Positions 47,629 to 60,326 of a stretch of 64,000 nt of DNA are shown here, piece by piece (the first letter of the stretch is position 1; every line of letters starts with the position of its first letter). The translations under genes and the position numbers were made by a program. The notes beneath the pieces are model-generated. The model ran no database searches. It had not been told where the DNA came from and saw nothing but the letters and a program-made list of their open reading frames with translations. This DNA is from Paralvinella palmiformis (taxonomy: Eukaryota; Annelida; Polychaeta; Terebellida; Alvinellidae): assembly GCA_025642065.1 (NCBI GenBank), contig JAODUP010000043.1, forward strand, positions 710,001 through 774,000, read 5' to 3'.

Positions 47629-48638
47629 ACTCACAATTGAAAGCCTCTCCTTAAACTCATATTGAATTTATTTATAAAAATCTAGCTTAAAGTTAACCTT
47701 GTGGTTAAACGTTATTACTGCTTTTTCCGTTTCAATGAATTTCTTGAAAAAGAAGCAGCTTCCAAGAAAATATATTTTAAGTTGTAAGGCAGTATATGCA
47801 GTTATGGGAGACAAAGGCTTTAATCCTTTGCCATGGCTGTGAATGTTGTTCATAATCCATTGATGTATCAGTTGTAGATGTACACGTACTTCGGGTCATT
47901 CTACAAATCACCGACAACTATATTCAAATAAATATTATAGGATTAATGTCCTAGATTTATACAAAATGACCAGAGCTTACTGGATTGTGTGTGTGTGTGT
48001 GTGTCAAAATCATTCGCAGACAAAACCAACCACATATTCGGAGTTTAATTTAATTAAAATAAGCAGACAACAAAATACACAAGAAGCTTTGTGAAAATCA
48101 AAACCTCCGAGTATCAGCCGACAAAAATAGATCACATTCATTCTGGTAGCCTTCATTCCCATAACAACAACAACTGTTCACACACTGGAGTTGTAAGCTT
48201 CAAACAAGGAACAGTATGTAATATAAAAAATCCAACTAACACAGTTCCAAAAACACTTAACAGCAGCCATAATACTGTAAAGTATCCAGTATTCTGGTAA
48301 TAATTTATATATATATTCTTCTCATTCACAAAGATATTAAATATTTTACTGGTCAGTGACACAATTTTGACTCTTCTCAATTTATTGCATACATTCTCCA
48401 ATAACAATGCCGGGCTTGGAGATAATTTAATATGTATACCAAAATAATTGCAATATTGCATTAAAAAAAAATAAACAGATGACACTGGTCCCCTATACAT
48501 ATGTACACAACTCCATTATACAAACAGGTTTGTGTTACCAACTAACAAGATCATGGAATAATCAAACCGATAAACAGTGAAAATTCCTAAAAACAACCAT
48601 AAATATCAACAGTAAAATGGTTAGTGTTAACTGGCCCT

Positions 48639-51593
48639 TCACTTCGACAACAGTTCTGATGGAATTGACGTCTCTTTCGGTCTCAAAACTTTCCCCTCGT
48701 TTAAGAGCTGCTCAAGTTCATATAGCTGTCCCATGAAATTCAGGTTTGGCGCTATTATCGAGCGTTTTGACTTCACAAATTTAAATGCCTCCAGCATAGT
48801 GAGAGTGGAGTTTTTCATGATGTACGAGATGGCAATCGTTGCCGACCTGGAAACACCCGCTTGGCAGTGTATCAACACCTTCCCTCCTGAACTCCGTGCT
48901 TCTTCTGCAAGACAGGAAATGATTCCATTGTTATTGAAATTAGCACAATTTCTAGGTCGTATTTGAGGTTCGTGAAATGCACAAACAATAATCTTATGCT
49001 GTCAGTATTGGTGACTAATTGATTAGTTCAAACCAAGTTCATTGAGGAATTGCTGACCAGGTGATAAAATATTCTTTCAATGAAAATCAATTCTTGCACT
49101 AATAGAGTACTTACTACCTGACCCCTATACTAATAATATTTATCCCAAACGTGTTCAACAACAATTCCATAAAAATATCCATACATTACTAACCCCATGG
49201 CTAAGCTGGCATGCAGTAAAAAAAAAGAGTACATACCTATGAATTTAAATGCATCTTCAAAATACTGCTTCAAGTTTTGGTGTCCACTGTCTGTAGCTGG
49301 AAGACGTTTGTATGTGATGCCCTGTGGCTCAAAATGAAACGGCATGTGTGATGTAACATTTAGCACATGTGTGATTCCATGCTTTTTTAGACAGTCAAGG
49401 TTTGCTGCATCTCTGTAGTTACCTGAGATTGACAAAGATCAACACAAGTGTTACAGGCTACAAGGCAGAAATTGATTAATCATCGTATCTATTTAAATTA
49501 AATACATAGCACGTAAAGCTAAAAACATTACACTTCTAGTTCAAGCATTTCTTTTTATATTCAGTGAGTATAAATGAAATACCTAGTAGAAAAGGTGTGT
49601 GTGTGCGCGCGCGCATTCGCGTGTTTCTTACCAATATACAAGTATGGAAGCACTTCAGTTATAAGAGCTGTGTCTATCTCATCATTGACAACATCTGGTG
49701 TTGTTGGACTATACAGTAAAGGAGGTTGTGTATATTCAGGCCTCACACACAGAGAAGAAAAATCTGTCTGAAAAGAACTCAAGCCACCTAGAAAAAAAAC
49801 GAGGAATACGTTGTATTAGATCAAAGTATATTTGCTTAAATACGGGTACATTGTGTCAGATCAGTAGATTAAGTATTTGCTTAAATAACGGTATAGAACT
49901 TGTCAAGAATGAAATTTAAAAAAAATTACCTTAAGATAAATACAATACAAATGGGGAGGTGGGTGTTTAAAAATACACATACCTATATGGTGTGGAATAG
50001 TACTGGAACTGGCGCCATTTCTAGTGTGTGTTTTGTATATTTTAATATGAGCCCTGAAGCCTTTAAAATCAATGTCGGGGATTTATACAGCCAGAGGCTA
50101 TTGGACCGAGAGTGTTCAGCAAATATCAACAACATTCAGCACGTAGTCGAGACTGCACACAGAGCCTACAAAACTAGAACGTGGCCGTAAAATCTACCAT
50201 CGTCAAATCGATACGGCTTAATAATAACGCATGAGTCAGAGGCCTGTACTGGCTGAGGCTTTAAAAAAATTATATCGGTTATACAAAACAGCACAAGCCA
50301 AAATGGCGCCGATTCATTAACAAATAAAGCTATTGCGTATGGGCATGAACTCTTTATCTGCGTTTGATATCTCTTTATTTAACGCTACAGTAAAACACTG
50401 GAGGCATTGTTCTAAATGAAACCCGATATGTAGATTATTATGTCCGTGAGAGAAGTCGCGATAATATCTCAGATGAGATATATGTAAACGGCCTAGTCAT
50501 GCCAGTCATATACATAAAGGAGAGTTATAGCTCAGGCCAATGCCGTATAGACAGACACACTCACCCATTTAGTTTTTTATAGCTAGACTTCTCCTCTAAG
50601 GTAAGGTTACTCGATATTGGACAGATGCCAAGTGTATAATATATCCTCCTCCACAAAAGTCTGGCAGTCGATGCAAGCAACATTTTCGCAACATATTTCA
50701 ATTATATATTCCAGCTTAAACGTTTGTTACATATATGGTTTGCTGCCTGGACTACGTTAAGGTTGTATTTCATTTTGTTGTGTATGAAGTGGATAAAACA
50801 GTTTTGGTAGACTCTAATATGTTTCTGTTTGTTTCATAAATTAACTGCCAATAAAAGAATATTATAGTATCTATTCAGCATGGACATACACACCTTTAAG
50901 ATAAAATACAGTATGTCCTTCTTGCTTCAAGAGGTTAACTACCAGTTTTATGGGCGATGGTGGTCCAGGACGATCTAACTGGCTAGATTCCTCATCATAG
51001 ACGATAATATCACAGTCGTGTTTCTTCTTTTTGTATTCTTCCTTCCCCGAAAAACCGCTGATGACGTCCTCCAATCGGATCTTCCCGCACAACAGCCTCT
51101 TTCTCGTCAACCTATCGCAGCAGTTCAAATTTAGAGCACCAGTCACGTGTACCATGTTATATGCTATGAATGGCCGACAGTCCAGAAGTATGAACGAATC
51201 AGACCCTTTCTGGATCCTGTCTGCCAGCTGACTAGCTGTCACTTGTTGGGTCTCGCCGTCTAAATGAAGAGATTCCAATTGTTTACACATCGAGGACGGA
51301 GAGTTCGACTGACAGCAGACCCCCATCACCTGAGCACAACACGAGTTTAAAATGCATGGCGTATCCTGGCTTCTAATACAGGGCGGCAGTCCATCTACAC
51401 AAGATCTCACAGCACATGATTTCGTTTCAGCGCACGCGCGAACAGAAGTGTTCACACGACTGCGAATGTCCCCCGAAATCGACTCCCTGCTTCCCGAAAA
51501 TGTCGCGTTCAGCTTCGACGAACACGTCTCAGCGTTTATAAAGCTGTGACCGCTTGCTGCCATATAGATATCCTTCTGAAGTACGATGCTCAT
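48639..51593 (-). CDS. DUSP10: MAP-kinase phosphatase 5-type dual-specificity phosphatase
   Basis: Four coding exons on the minus strand in order: 51593-50894, 49787-49632, 49422-49237, 48904-48639, joining in consistent phase to 435 residues (vertebrate DUSP10 is about 480). I chose the ATG at 51593 because the upstream in-frame extension begins only with TTG. Residues about 118-245 form a rhodanese/CH2 MAP-kinase-binding domain ([12 protein letters not shown]; basic docking stretch RLTRKRL). Residues about 278-420 form the dual-specificity phosphatase domain, with general-acid Asp in PATDSG and the P-loop [11 protein letters not shown], then [20 protein letters not shown] as in DUSP10. It removes phosphates from Thr and Tyr of JNK/p38 kinases. 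The Cys- and Ser-rich first 115 residues are poorly conserved. The complete catalytic set indicates an active enzyme. Confidence 0.93.
49598..49622. repeat. (TG)n/(CG)n tract beside a DUSP10 donor
   Basis: A TG run passes into CG dinucleotides within 35 bases of the exon boundary at 49632, inside the second intron. Confidence 0.8.
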
Positions 51594-51973
51594 TGTTTGT
51601 GGCGTACAGTGGTACTGACCGAACAAAAAGTAAACACGAAATAAAGTATAACGGCCGAGTAGGCTTGCTTCACGCTAACGTAACCAAACATCGCCCGACT
51701 TTTCTCCGACGGTGTATCGAATGTTCCCGTTCGAAGTTCACCTCACTCGCTATAGATCTGAAGGATGCATGTTTTCGCTTACCGTTTGAGATATTCCTCA
51801 AATAACAAAAGCCGTCGACGTTATCCGGACTCTCATGGCTACCCCTTTCCGAAAGTTCTTACCCGAATCGAAGACGAACAACCGAAAAAACGACGTACAA
51901 AATCGAGCCAAACGCACAGACAACAACCCAACAAACGCCCGAACCGAACGTGCAGCGAGCGAACGGGCCGCAG

Positions 51974-51982
51974 CTTATTTAT
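51974..51982 (-). promoter_or_regulatory. TATA-like box of DUSP10
   Basis: The minus strand reads ATAAATAAG in a locally GC-rich stretch, about 380 bases upstream of the start codon and 14 bases downstream of a perfect CRE. A start site near 51950 would fit. It is a variant of the TATA consensus. Confidence 0.4.
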
Positions 51983-51996
51983 GGCTCTCGGGCCCG

Positions 51997-52004
51997 TGAC
52001 GTCA
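51997..52004 (-). promoter_or_regulatory. Perfect palindromic CRE upstream of DUSP10
   Basis: TGACGTCA, the full CREB/ATF consensus, lies about 400 bases upstream of the DUSP10 ATG. ATF/CREB sites are well known at stress-induced MAP-kinase phosphatase promoters, so feedback induction is plausible. Binding is inferred from sequence only. Confidence 0.5.
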
Positions 52005-52119
52005 CAACTATGATGTCAACATCGGGCTAATTATAGCTCGGACGAACGTGCTACGGAAATGGCCGACGGGTTCTCGGCGCGAATACTATATTGATCGTAA
52101 AATATTGACGATGTCTGTA

Positions 52120-53090
52120 ATGGATATACCCGGAGTGAACGTCGCGCATGCGTGTTTCTCGCTGACAAATGGCGAAACTCGGTCGGATGACTAAAGCGAG
52201 AAGTGATAATAAATGGGTCATCACAGAATATATGTCATATTGTGACGAACAAGCAGATCGGCTGCTGTGACTAAACCGTAAACGACAAAGGAAAATGTCG
52301 CAATCTCGTCACCGCAATCGGTTACACATCAAATGCGTTTTAAAAACAGAATTAGTCGCGTCATCATTAATGTAATCCTGCCACAGCAAGTTCACCCTTC
52401 CTGTTAAACCAGAGTCCCCTTACTGAACTGTGGCCCACTTGAAAAAACTGATTGAAAAGGCCATCCCATATTAACCAGATATATGATTTGGAAGATAATC
52501 CTTAGCTCATTATGTAGGTTATAAAAATGGGAATGGTTTTATTGATTAAGCTGTGTGGGTTTTTTTGCCACACTTTATATACGTCATCTGTGTTGTGGAC
52601 CGGTTTTGTTTACGGAAGTCTAGCAATTTCGCCGAAATGTTTTTATCGTGTTATCGTATAAAATTCCACTATCAAATATAAGGATGATCTGAAGTATACA
52701 TTCCATTAATCAGATGTTGTTTATATATTACACCTAATACGAGATCGATGCATTTGATGATTCATATGCTGAAACTGTATCACTTAATTATTTCACCATT
52801 TGTTATAATTCAGTGTATTAGTGATATATTATCGATTTCATACAACTATCAATATTTGTGCGTTGTGTATTATTGTTTGTGTGTGTGTGTGGCGGGGGAT
52901 AGCATACATACATGCGCGTTTATTGGAGTGTGTGCCCATGTAAGCACACAAATTAATATGAAAAAACACAGACAGTTAGTCAGAGGTCTATATAACATAA
53001 ATTATGTGTCTTATTGTCGTCGTAAATACAGCAAACTAGAAAAGATCTAAAAAGGAGCATGTTTTTTAAATCCCATATAACATTTTGCGT
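52120..53090. other. Intergenic sequence, no gene seen
   Basis: AT-rich DNA upstream of DUSP10. Frames here (for example 52748-53050) resemble no family I know and include microsatellite sequence. Confidence 0.6.
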
Positions 53091-53092
53091 TT

Positions 53093-53096
<4 letters not shown>

Positions 53097-53132
<36 letters not shown>

Positions 53133-53142
53133 ATATATATAT
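53097..53142. repeat. (TA)n microsatellite
   Basis: TA run with a TTT slip, in intergenic DNA. Confidence 0.95.
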
Positions 53143-53459
53143 CACACCTATTAAAAGATTCTCTGATTTTCATGCAATTCTTTTGATATATTTGTTTCCA
53201 ATCCCAAGTTTTGCTATGAAGAAATTAACAAACAGTGAATCTTCCATATTTATTTTAATATCACGAAAAACCCTACCATACAATCTCACATCATATCTGT
53301 GTCTATAGGATCTTTATGTAGGAAGTCTCCCCGCTCTGACCTGTGATGACCCCGCTCACTCTACAATCGTCAGTGTTGATGATCAAATTTAGTTTATAGG
53401 AAGTGTGCAGAAATATAGAATTAGAACATTTCCATTTTGTTGATGAATGCTTGTATCTG

Positions 53460-53513
<54 letters not shown>

Positions 53514-53536
53514 CGTAATTTTATAATAATAATATG

Positions 53537-53573
<37 letters not shown>

Positions 53574-53650
53574 GTTGTAATTTTATAATAATAATATGAT
53601 ATATATGTGTGTGTGTGTGTTGTTGTTGTAATTTTATTATAATAATAATG
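53460..53650. repeat. Higher-order repeat of compound microsatellites
   Basis: The module TAATTTTATAATAATAATAT followed by ATATGTGTG occurs about three times in a row (near 53515, 53575 and 53625), each with different TA and TG lengths. The whole compound unit has therefore been duplicated. Confidence 0.8.
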
Positions 53651-53933
53651 ACAACAACAACATAAATTACGTGATATGTCCTTGTCAATCGTTATTAGGA
53701 TTATGTTATTAAGTTTGTGGCTGATATTAACAAGTATAAAAAGTTCCGGGTTACTGAGAACAAACACGTTATTAAATATAACTTATAAACATATATTAGT
53801 ACATATACTCAAATTCTGGATAAGAGGTGGCGAATAAACGTATTACCCTGTAATTGCTCACGTATGTAACTTATATCGGAAGTTTGCATAGTGGTGTGAG
53901 TGATAAAGGTTTGAAACTTAGGTAAAGCAATTA

Positions 53934-54804
53934 CAATCGGCCCCCGTTGTAACACGGTCGTTGGTGGACTGCGAAAGGGTGAGGGGGTTATGTGTTCATG
54001 TCCATGTGTTCACCTCGTTTTGCACCATCTTTTAAGTTTAAGATTACAAATAACTATTATTTCATAAATGTTCCCAGTAATTATTTAGTCATTTTTTGAC
54101 TTAAACATAAATGTTACCTCGGTGTTTGTGTGGAAAAAAAAAATTCTGCAAAATTGGACAAAACGTAGCAGCCATCTTGGTTTTACAGATGATGATGATG
54201 ATGATTGGTGTTCCGATGAAGGTAGCTGAACCAATAAATAAACGTTTATATGTGCATTTGCGGAAATAAACGTCCGTGAAAATGTATTTGTTTGCGTGTC
54301 AGCTTTTGTAATGATAACGTCATATTTTATTGAACAATTTTATATAACATACGTATACATTTACAGAAACAAATCTGTTAGTTTTCTCGGTTTCAAGTTG
54401 TCATGGGATTTCATATTGGTCCATTGAAGTTATTGTGTATGTTTTATTTATTGCAATAAGTCTTATTAGAATCAAACTTATTTAGTGGGTGCAGTAAAAC
54501 AATAATTGAGGGTTGTGATTTGGCTGTTTGTTTGGCTGATTGAGCCAAGGTGGTGTGTAATCAAGTTTGTGATCAATCAATATACGCGTGAGTATGTTGT
54601 GGCCGTTGGCTATGGTTTTAGGTATGAATTATAAACTGTGAAAACGCGTTCAAATTATTTCGAAATATTGTATCGGTCAGTTGCGGATTTCATGCCATTT
54701 CGTGTAAAAATGCTCTGTCGTGGATTCCACGATTCGGGGCAAGGTCTGACCGCGTTATTCCGATTTTGTATTATAACGGACCGCCGCTCAACGGGGGCCG
54801 ACTG
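53934..54804. mobile_element. Possible pogo/Tc1-mariner-like element remnant with inverted ends
   Basis: CAATCGGCCCCCGTTGTAAC at 53934 is matched in inverted orientation by a sequence ending ACGGGGGCCGACTG at 54804. CAGTCGGCCCCCGTT-type ends are typical of pogo/Tigger-like elements, which insert at TA. TA precedes the left end, while CA follows the right end. No transposase was recognised in the 870 bases. Confidence 0.5.
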
Positions 54805-55109
54805 CAATAGCCTTCCTCGCGATTATTAAGGTAAGCCACAGGATATAGTGAGGCCAAGAATTCTGAATGTTTCAGATGACGTCACCAGATCTGACCGATA
54901 ACACTCACAGCTTGTTATTGTGAGTAATCACGGGTCTGATGTCAGCGAGTACTGAGGAAAGCGGCTTTATTTATAGTTGTAGGCAGACACAGAGTTAAAA
55001 TTTTAAACAGTTGTGAGATTTTCGTTACATTACAGGATGTGTTTTCTAAACAAATTGAAAGTATGGAAACAATTCGCTCATCAATGTTTTATATGGCTCG
55101 TCTATCTAT

Positions 55110-55110
55110 A

Positions 55111-55151
<41 letters not shown>
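55110..55151. repeat. (TA)n microsatellite
   Basis: TA run in intergenic DNA. Confidence 0.95.
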
Positions 55152-55155
<4 letters not shown>

Positions 55156-55791
55156 TATTATGGTGTTTGCATGAATATCAATATCAAACTCAGCTACATA
55201 TCTTTAATGGGATATTTTAATCCGATTTATTATCAAAATAAAAAATGTGAAACTAATTTCATGACTTTTTCTTTGTCATATACATCCGACAAATGAAAAC
55301 ATCAGCCAGAATTTATTCATGCAAGCATGCAGTGTTGGAAAATATGTCCGCGTCTACAACAGCTATAGTCCGCATTAGTCATATTATGAAATAATCGCTC
55401 TGGGCAAGTGAATATGGCTGGAAGAGAGTATTTTAGCCTTCTTAGGCTAACTGCAATTACCTTCCTACACACTCAGTTAGCTATTGCATGGTGCTCATTG
55501 TAGATGGTAGTTTTGGAGAAATCTCATTATGACCAACCATTAAATCACAATTAAACAGTGTCAAGATATGGTATACAGCAGTACACTTGTCATGGACCCT
55601 CTTGTTCGAGTGTGCTTCTATGTTCTATCAGATGATCATATCCACGTTATCTACCGAGGGTTATCGTGTTACGTCGATGAATAATTTAGACCCATTGTAG
55701 AGACTCTCCATTATGGTCAGGATCTAGGATATATATATTCATAGAGGCGCCAGTAGTTCAGTGCATTCTAATTACCGAAGTATTAAGAGAA

Positions 55792-55875
55792 ATTGTTACT
55801 TGTGGTTTATTTTGAAATTGTCATAATTGTTTTCTAATAATAGACTTAGGCATAATAGTAGTAGTAGTAGTAGTA

Positions 55876-55932
<57 letters not shown>

Positions 55933-55995
55933 CCTAAAACATACAGTCTATTATTAGAAAGCAAGTCAATTTCAAAATAAACCATAAATAACAAT
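55792..55995. repeat. Foldback sequence with a microsatellite loop
   Basis: Arms at 55792-55856 and 55930-55995 are inverted copies of each other; shared cores are GGTTTATTTTGAAATTG and TCTAATAATAGACT. Between them lie (TAG)n at 55857-55878 and (TA)n at about 55879-55929. Confidence 0.85.
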
Positions 55996-56329
55996 AAATC
56001 ATTTCACTAAAAGGGCTGCGAACCTGGGCCCTCCCAAATTGAACCCTCAGTTCTTATAAGGCCAGCCCTGCATATGCACATACCCACACGTCGATGAATC
56101 GTATAATTACGGCTGGCACAAGCCAAACAAAATAAATTAGTTTCGAAAATATATCTATCATAATGTTTACAATGCGAGCTGAACGTGTTTTTGAATAATC
56201 TAGAAATCCCCATCAACTGCCTTTTTAGATTAAATAAATACGCACTATTACAAAAGTAAAGTACGCGCATTATTGTAATAACACAAAAACAACAACAGTA
56301 TTAATAGTGATAATAAAAATAAATCTATG

Positions 56330-56333
<4 letters not shown>

Positions 56334-56361
<28 letters not shown>
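56334..56361. repeat. (CA)n microsatellite
   Basis: CA run in intergenic DNA. Confidence 0.9.
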
Positions 56362-56364
<3 letters not shown>

Positions 56365-56874
56365 GTATAATGAAATGTTTCAAAGATGGTGCATGCAATA
56401 TGTAAACTGTTATTATTATAGCTTATTCTAATCATATGGCTAGTATGATTGAGATATTAGACGCCATCAATTATACATCGTTTATTATTGTAGGCCTTAA
56501 AAGTGGCGTAATATATTTCAAACAACATTTAATTGGAACATGGATATTAAATAACTGATTTTATTCATTTTCTGCCTTATTGGTAAAGTGGTTAATCAAG
56601 AAATCCGTAATAAAAAGTCAGGATTTATTGCAGCTTACTGTTGATTTTGGTGCACACCGGCGACTTTGGGTCAATACAATCTTAGTGTTCACGGTCTCTT
56701 TATATTTCGTATTTTGATTTTTAATTTACACAAATTTTGGAATTATACAGAAACATGATATTAATTATAATATTAATTATGTGTGTGTGTGCCTAATTAT
56801 TGGAGTCTTGGAAAACAGTTGTTATATAAATATACCAATATCCATTATTAGTATTCCATTTCAGTGAATTTTGT

Positions 56875-56922
56875 GGATTACGGCCCATGTCGAATACGGG
56901 CCATGTTGATTACGGCCCATGT
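56875..56922 (+). repeat. Array of three 16-bp units, left member of an inverted pair
   Basis: Units at 56875-56890, 56891-56906 and 56907-56922 follow the consensus YGAATACGGCCCATGT. The same array in inverted orientation is at 63799-63846. Confidence 0.9.
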
Positions 56923-57530
56923 TTTATATCATTGTTATTGTGTTTAAAAAAATAAGACTAGTAAGATCAGTGACAGTCTAAATTTTATATAATACATATC
57001 GTTGTACTGCTGCAGAAGGCCAAAAACGCGGTTCATTCACGGTAGTTCGATGACTTTTCACACAACTACACTAACTATTAATACCTTTGTGAGATATGAC
57101 ACTGACACCAAACAATTACTCCTCGCCAAGTGTATAATGAGTCGCCGTCGCAAAGAAGATTATACTGCTGTCGTATAATCTGTCAAGAATATGTTTGAAC
57201 AAACCGGAATCTAGAGATTTGTGTTAGATATCGAGAATGCCTTGTGAAGAGCTCTTCATACTGTATATTCCCTGACGTAGAGTGTAAGGGATGTGCTTTA
57301 TTCTTTGCACAAGCCCTTTAATTGGCGACATGTTCAGGAATAGGGTTAGAAGTGTGCGTACAAAAATGACGATGGAACATACAAGTTACAGTGCAAAGTG
57401 ATATTCTTGCACTGTACATATCTCCGACATATGAACCTCTTACTCGTAAGTCACCCTCTGAAACTATCGCCAATTTGAATATGCTAATAGAACCTGGGTA
57501 TCAAGTACACTATGGCCCCCTACCTCACGG

Positions 57531-57532
<2 letters not shown>

Positions 57533-57572
<40 letters not shown>
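57533..57572. repeat. (TA)n microsatellite
   Basis: TA run. The surrounding 56930-57780 sequence has no recognised gene. Confidence 0.95.
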
Positions 57573-57577
<5 letters not shown>

Positions 57578-58080
57578 CTTGCATCACAACTATCTTAAAA
57601 AACCCAAATGGGGAAGGTAATTATAATGTTCATTAATGTAAATACAATGATCACCTCAGTTAATTACGACATATTGGGCCTGACCAAGTAAAAAAATATT
57701 TTGAAGGATTCCTTAGAATTAGTATTTTCAAATTCATTACACAGTAAATATGATATGGTCCTTGTGAATAAACATTTTTATATGCTTAAAGGGATAGTCC
57801 ACCCTCAGAAAATATTTAAAAAATATGTAATACTTAGAAATTCCACAATAATAATCACGAAATATACCTGATATCATAGATATAGGGAAATAATCCAAAT
57901 CAGTGGAGAGCCGCCATCAAGGCTGCACCGGAAGCCAGATTCGAAAATGAGATGGAGAAAACTGAAATGCTCTGACGTCACATCGGCGATCTCTATACGG
58001 TAAACGGACAAAACCCCACTGGACATAACCCCACTCAGACAAAACCCCATTCGGACAAAACCCCACTTTAAAAAAATAAA

Positions 58081-58083
<3 letters not shown>

Positions 58084-58121
<38 letters not shown>
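58084..58121. repeat. (TA)n microsatellite inside the MULE
   Basis: TA run just inside the left terminal array. Confidence 0.95.
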
Positions 58122-58129
<8 letters not shown>

Positions 58130-58438
58130 CACCACATTGCATACGTTATGATTTTTGTACTTTAGATCAGAGACCTGAATTTACCGAATAAATCACATAG
58201 TCTAATGTATATTTTACTATAGAATAATAGAAGGACGAGGGCTGATGCGGACACGACGGGAATGATACAGGGCAATGTGGCAATTATTTTAATTTTATGA
58301 CGTATTTGTGCTTATGGAAGACTGTTAATGACAAAACTCAATGTGTCATGTTTTAAAAATGTTATTTGAAATCAATAAAATAAAATACATATAATGTGAA
58401 ACAGATCAAATGCATCTAACAAAAACTGAAACAACACT

Positions 58439-60046
58439 TCACTTTGCCAATCTCACACAGTGTCCAATGCCCCGTAATGTCACTTCTAATAACTTTAGGC
58501 CATCCCGACGGTCAGCACACATGTTTCGCAGGTTAATCTGGAACTGACGGGTCTGACGGCGGACACGCTTGGCTGGTGGTTCACAACGCTCATCACGCAA
58601 CAGTAATGTGGCAACCTGGACCTGATCCTTCCGGATACTATCAATTGCTCTCCAGATGGTCGGGTGACTGTGTCCTACCAGGCCATTATTCCATCCCTCA
58701 CATATGTTGTTTGTTCTGGAACCGCCTTCAAGTGTGATGGTGTGCACATTCCATATAGATGGTGCGAACATGGGTGGCTTGCGTCGGATGCGAATTGGGG
58801 GAATAGTCCCATCTGGGCGTTGTGGTGGCTGTATTTGACGATAGGAAACTGAAACATACGTGTTGTCAAAATATTGCAATAATGGCTCAAATCCATCTGG
58901 AATGTTTTCCCGGAGATAAGTCATTCCCTCGGCTACGTCATCTTCTGGCAAGAAAAGCTAGGCCGTCCAACATCCCACAGAAGAGCTTCACATCCTCCTC
59001 CTGGCGGTAACGTTGTACTAACCCAAGACCCTAGACCTTCCGCCATGTAGACTGTGTGAGATGGTAGAAACATCAGTGGATGTGTACATGTGGCCCGAAG
59101 GTTGACTGGATGGCGTTCATCACAGCTTGCTCAAAGTCAAGTGCCACAGTTGTGGGGTTGACGTTGAACCCAAGCTGGGTGCACCGATCCAGAATTGCTG
59201 TGAACAATTCTGCATACGTCTACTGATGTTTGTTGGGTAGGAAGGCGTATATGCAGGTCACTGCAGATTCCCCATCTGGTACACAGATCACATATAGTTG
59301 TGTGAATAGTAATGGTGCGACATCAAAAGTTCCATCCATGAACCAGGAGTCAGAACTGGCCAATCATTGAAGCCCAAGGTGAGTCCCGAACACTAATATC
59401 CTATCCGAAGAATCAGCACCGTTGTCATATACCAGGAAGGAATCTCCATCAACAGTAGTTGTCCATTCGCCATCTAGTGTGAGCTTGTGGAATGATGCTG
59501 GATTCTTTGGCATGTGTTTGGAGCATTCCCGTTGAAGTGAACGCTTGATAGTTTCTGGTTTGCCCTGGTCAGCACGTATGTTGACAGGTGTGTCCGTTGT
59601 ATTGTCTGATATCAGTTGTGTGACTGTACCACGTGATCCTGCAGCATGTTCTTTGAGCGAGGCACGTAGTTTTGTGATTGCTATTGCCTGATCCTGTGAT
59701 TCATGGCTATGTGGAGTGAAACTGGTGACAGTGGTCATCTAAAATTATAAAGAGAAACATAGCATTAGTTTGTGCTCAAATAAGGACCATATAATTTGAT
59801 TATCAATCAATTTAATTTTCAGAAAAGACCAAAAAAACAAATATCAAATTATATCTATATAAGTTCATCAGTGCATAACATATTTACCTCAGCATCAGTG
59901 GTCAGGCCTCCCTTACAGCTGAAAGCAGTACGGTCGCAGCACTCCCATCGGACAGTTTTCCTCACATATTTCTTGGTATACATGTAGCCCTCATGTATCA
60001 GCTTCAAACCACCCTTGTGATTAGTGATGATCTCCATGTTTATCAA
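58439..60046 (-). pseudogene. FLYWCH/MULE transposase remnant
   Basis: Read on the minus strand from 60046: KKYVRKTVRWECCDR and FSCKGGLTTDAE (60046-59855) form a FLYWCH-type zinc finger. The 59738-59364 frame follows (KNPASFHKL). DGTFDVAPLLFTQLY near 59340-59300 has the first catalytic Asp. LDFEQAVMNAIQSTFG near 59140 has the second. SNNICEGWNN-like sequence (RTNNICEGWNNGL, near 58700) gives the usual C-terminal landmark. The arrangement is that of FLYWCH/MULE transposases in animals. At least three in-frame stops lie between 59230 and 58960, plus breaks between frames, so the copy is inactive. Confidence 0.8.
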
Positions 60047-60237
60047 ATTATATCTTATTATTATCTTTGTAATTTAATATCAGAGAATGATTATTATTTC
60101 CTATTTTCCAGTGCCCTTATATAAAATTATAAAAGAAGCCATCCACAGCTACTACATGTATCATAGGCTCTAGCCATTAGCAATGAAATAAATCCATCTA
60201 CTATTGATGTCAGGGATTATCCTTTCATGACTAATTC

Positions 60238-60285
60238 ATAATTGCACGCACGCACGCACGCACACACATATATTCTTCAACAGTT

Positions 60286-60322
<37 letters not shown>
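60238..60322. repeat. (ACGC)n, (AC)n and (TA)n tracts inside the MULE
   Basis: CACGCACG tetranucleotides near 60244-60268 and a TA run at 60292-60322. A LINE/SINE-type tail (AGTGCTATATAAATGTTG) follows at about 60383. Confidence 0.85.

Positions 60323-60326
<4 letters not shown>

Noticed and set aside
50220..50330. GC-containing segment in DUSP10 intron 1 (AAAATGGCGCCGATTC) as an alternative promoter
   Set aside because: Only a single short motif resembling a YY1 site was seen, with no frame or splice donor to support a first exon.
51594..51626. Longer DUSP10 N terminus beginning at 51626
   Set aside because: The first codon there is TTG; the first ATG in frame is at 51593.
54638..54829. 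63-codon frame inside the pogo-like element
   Set aside because: It runs into the terminal repeat and lacks any transposase motif.
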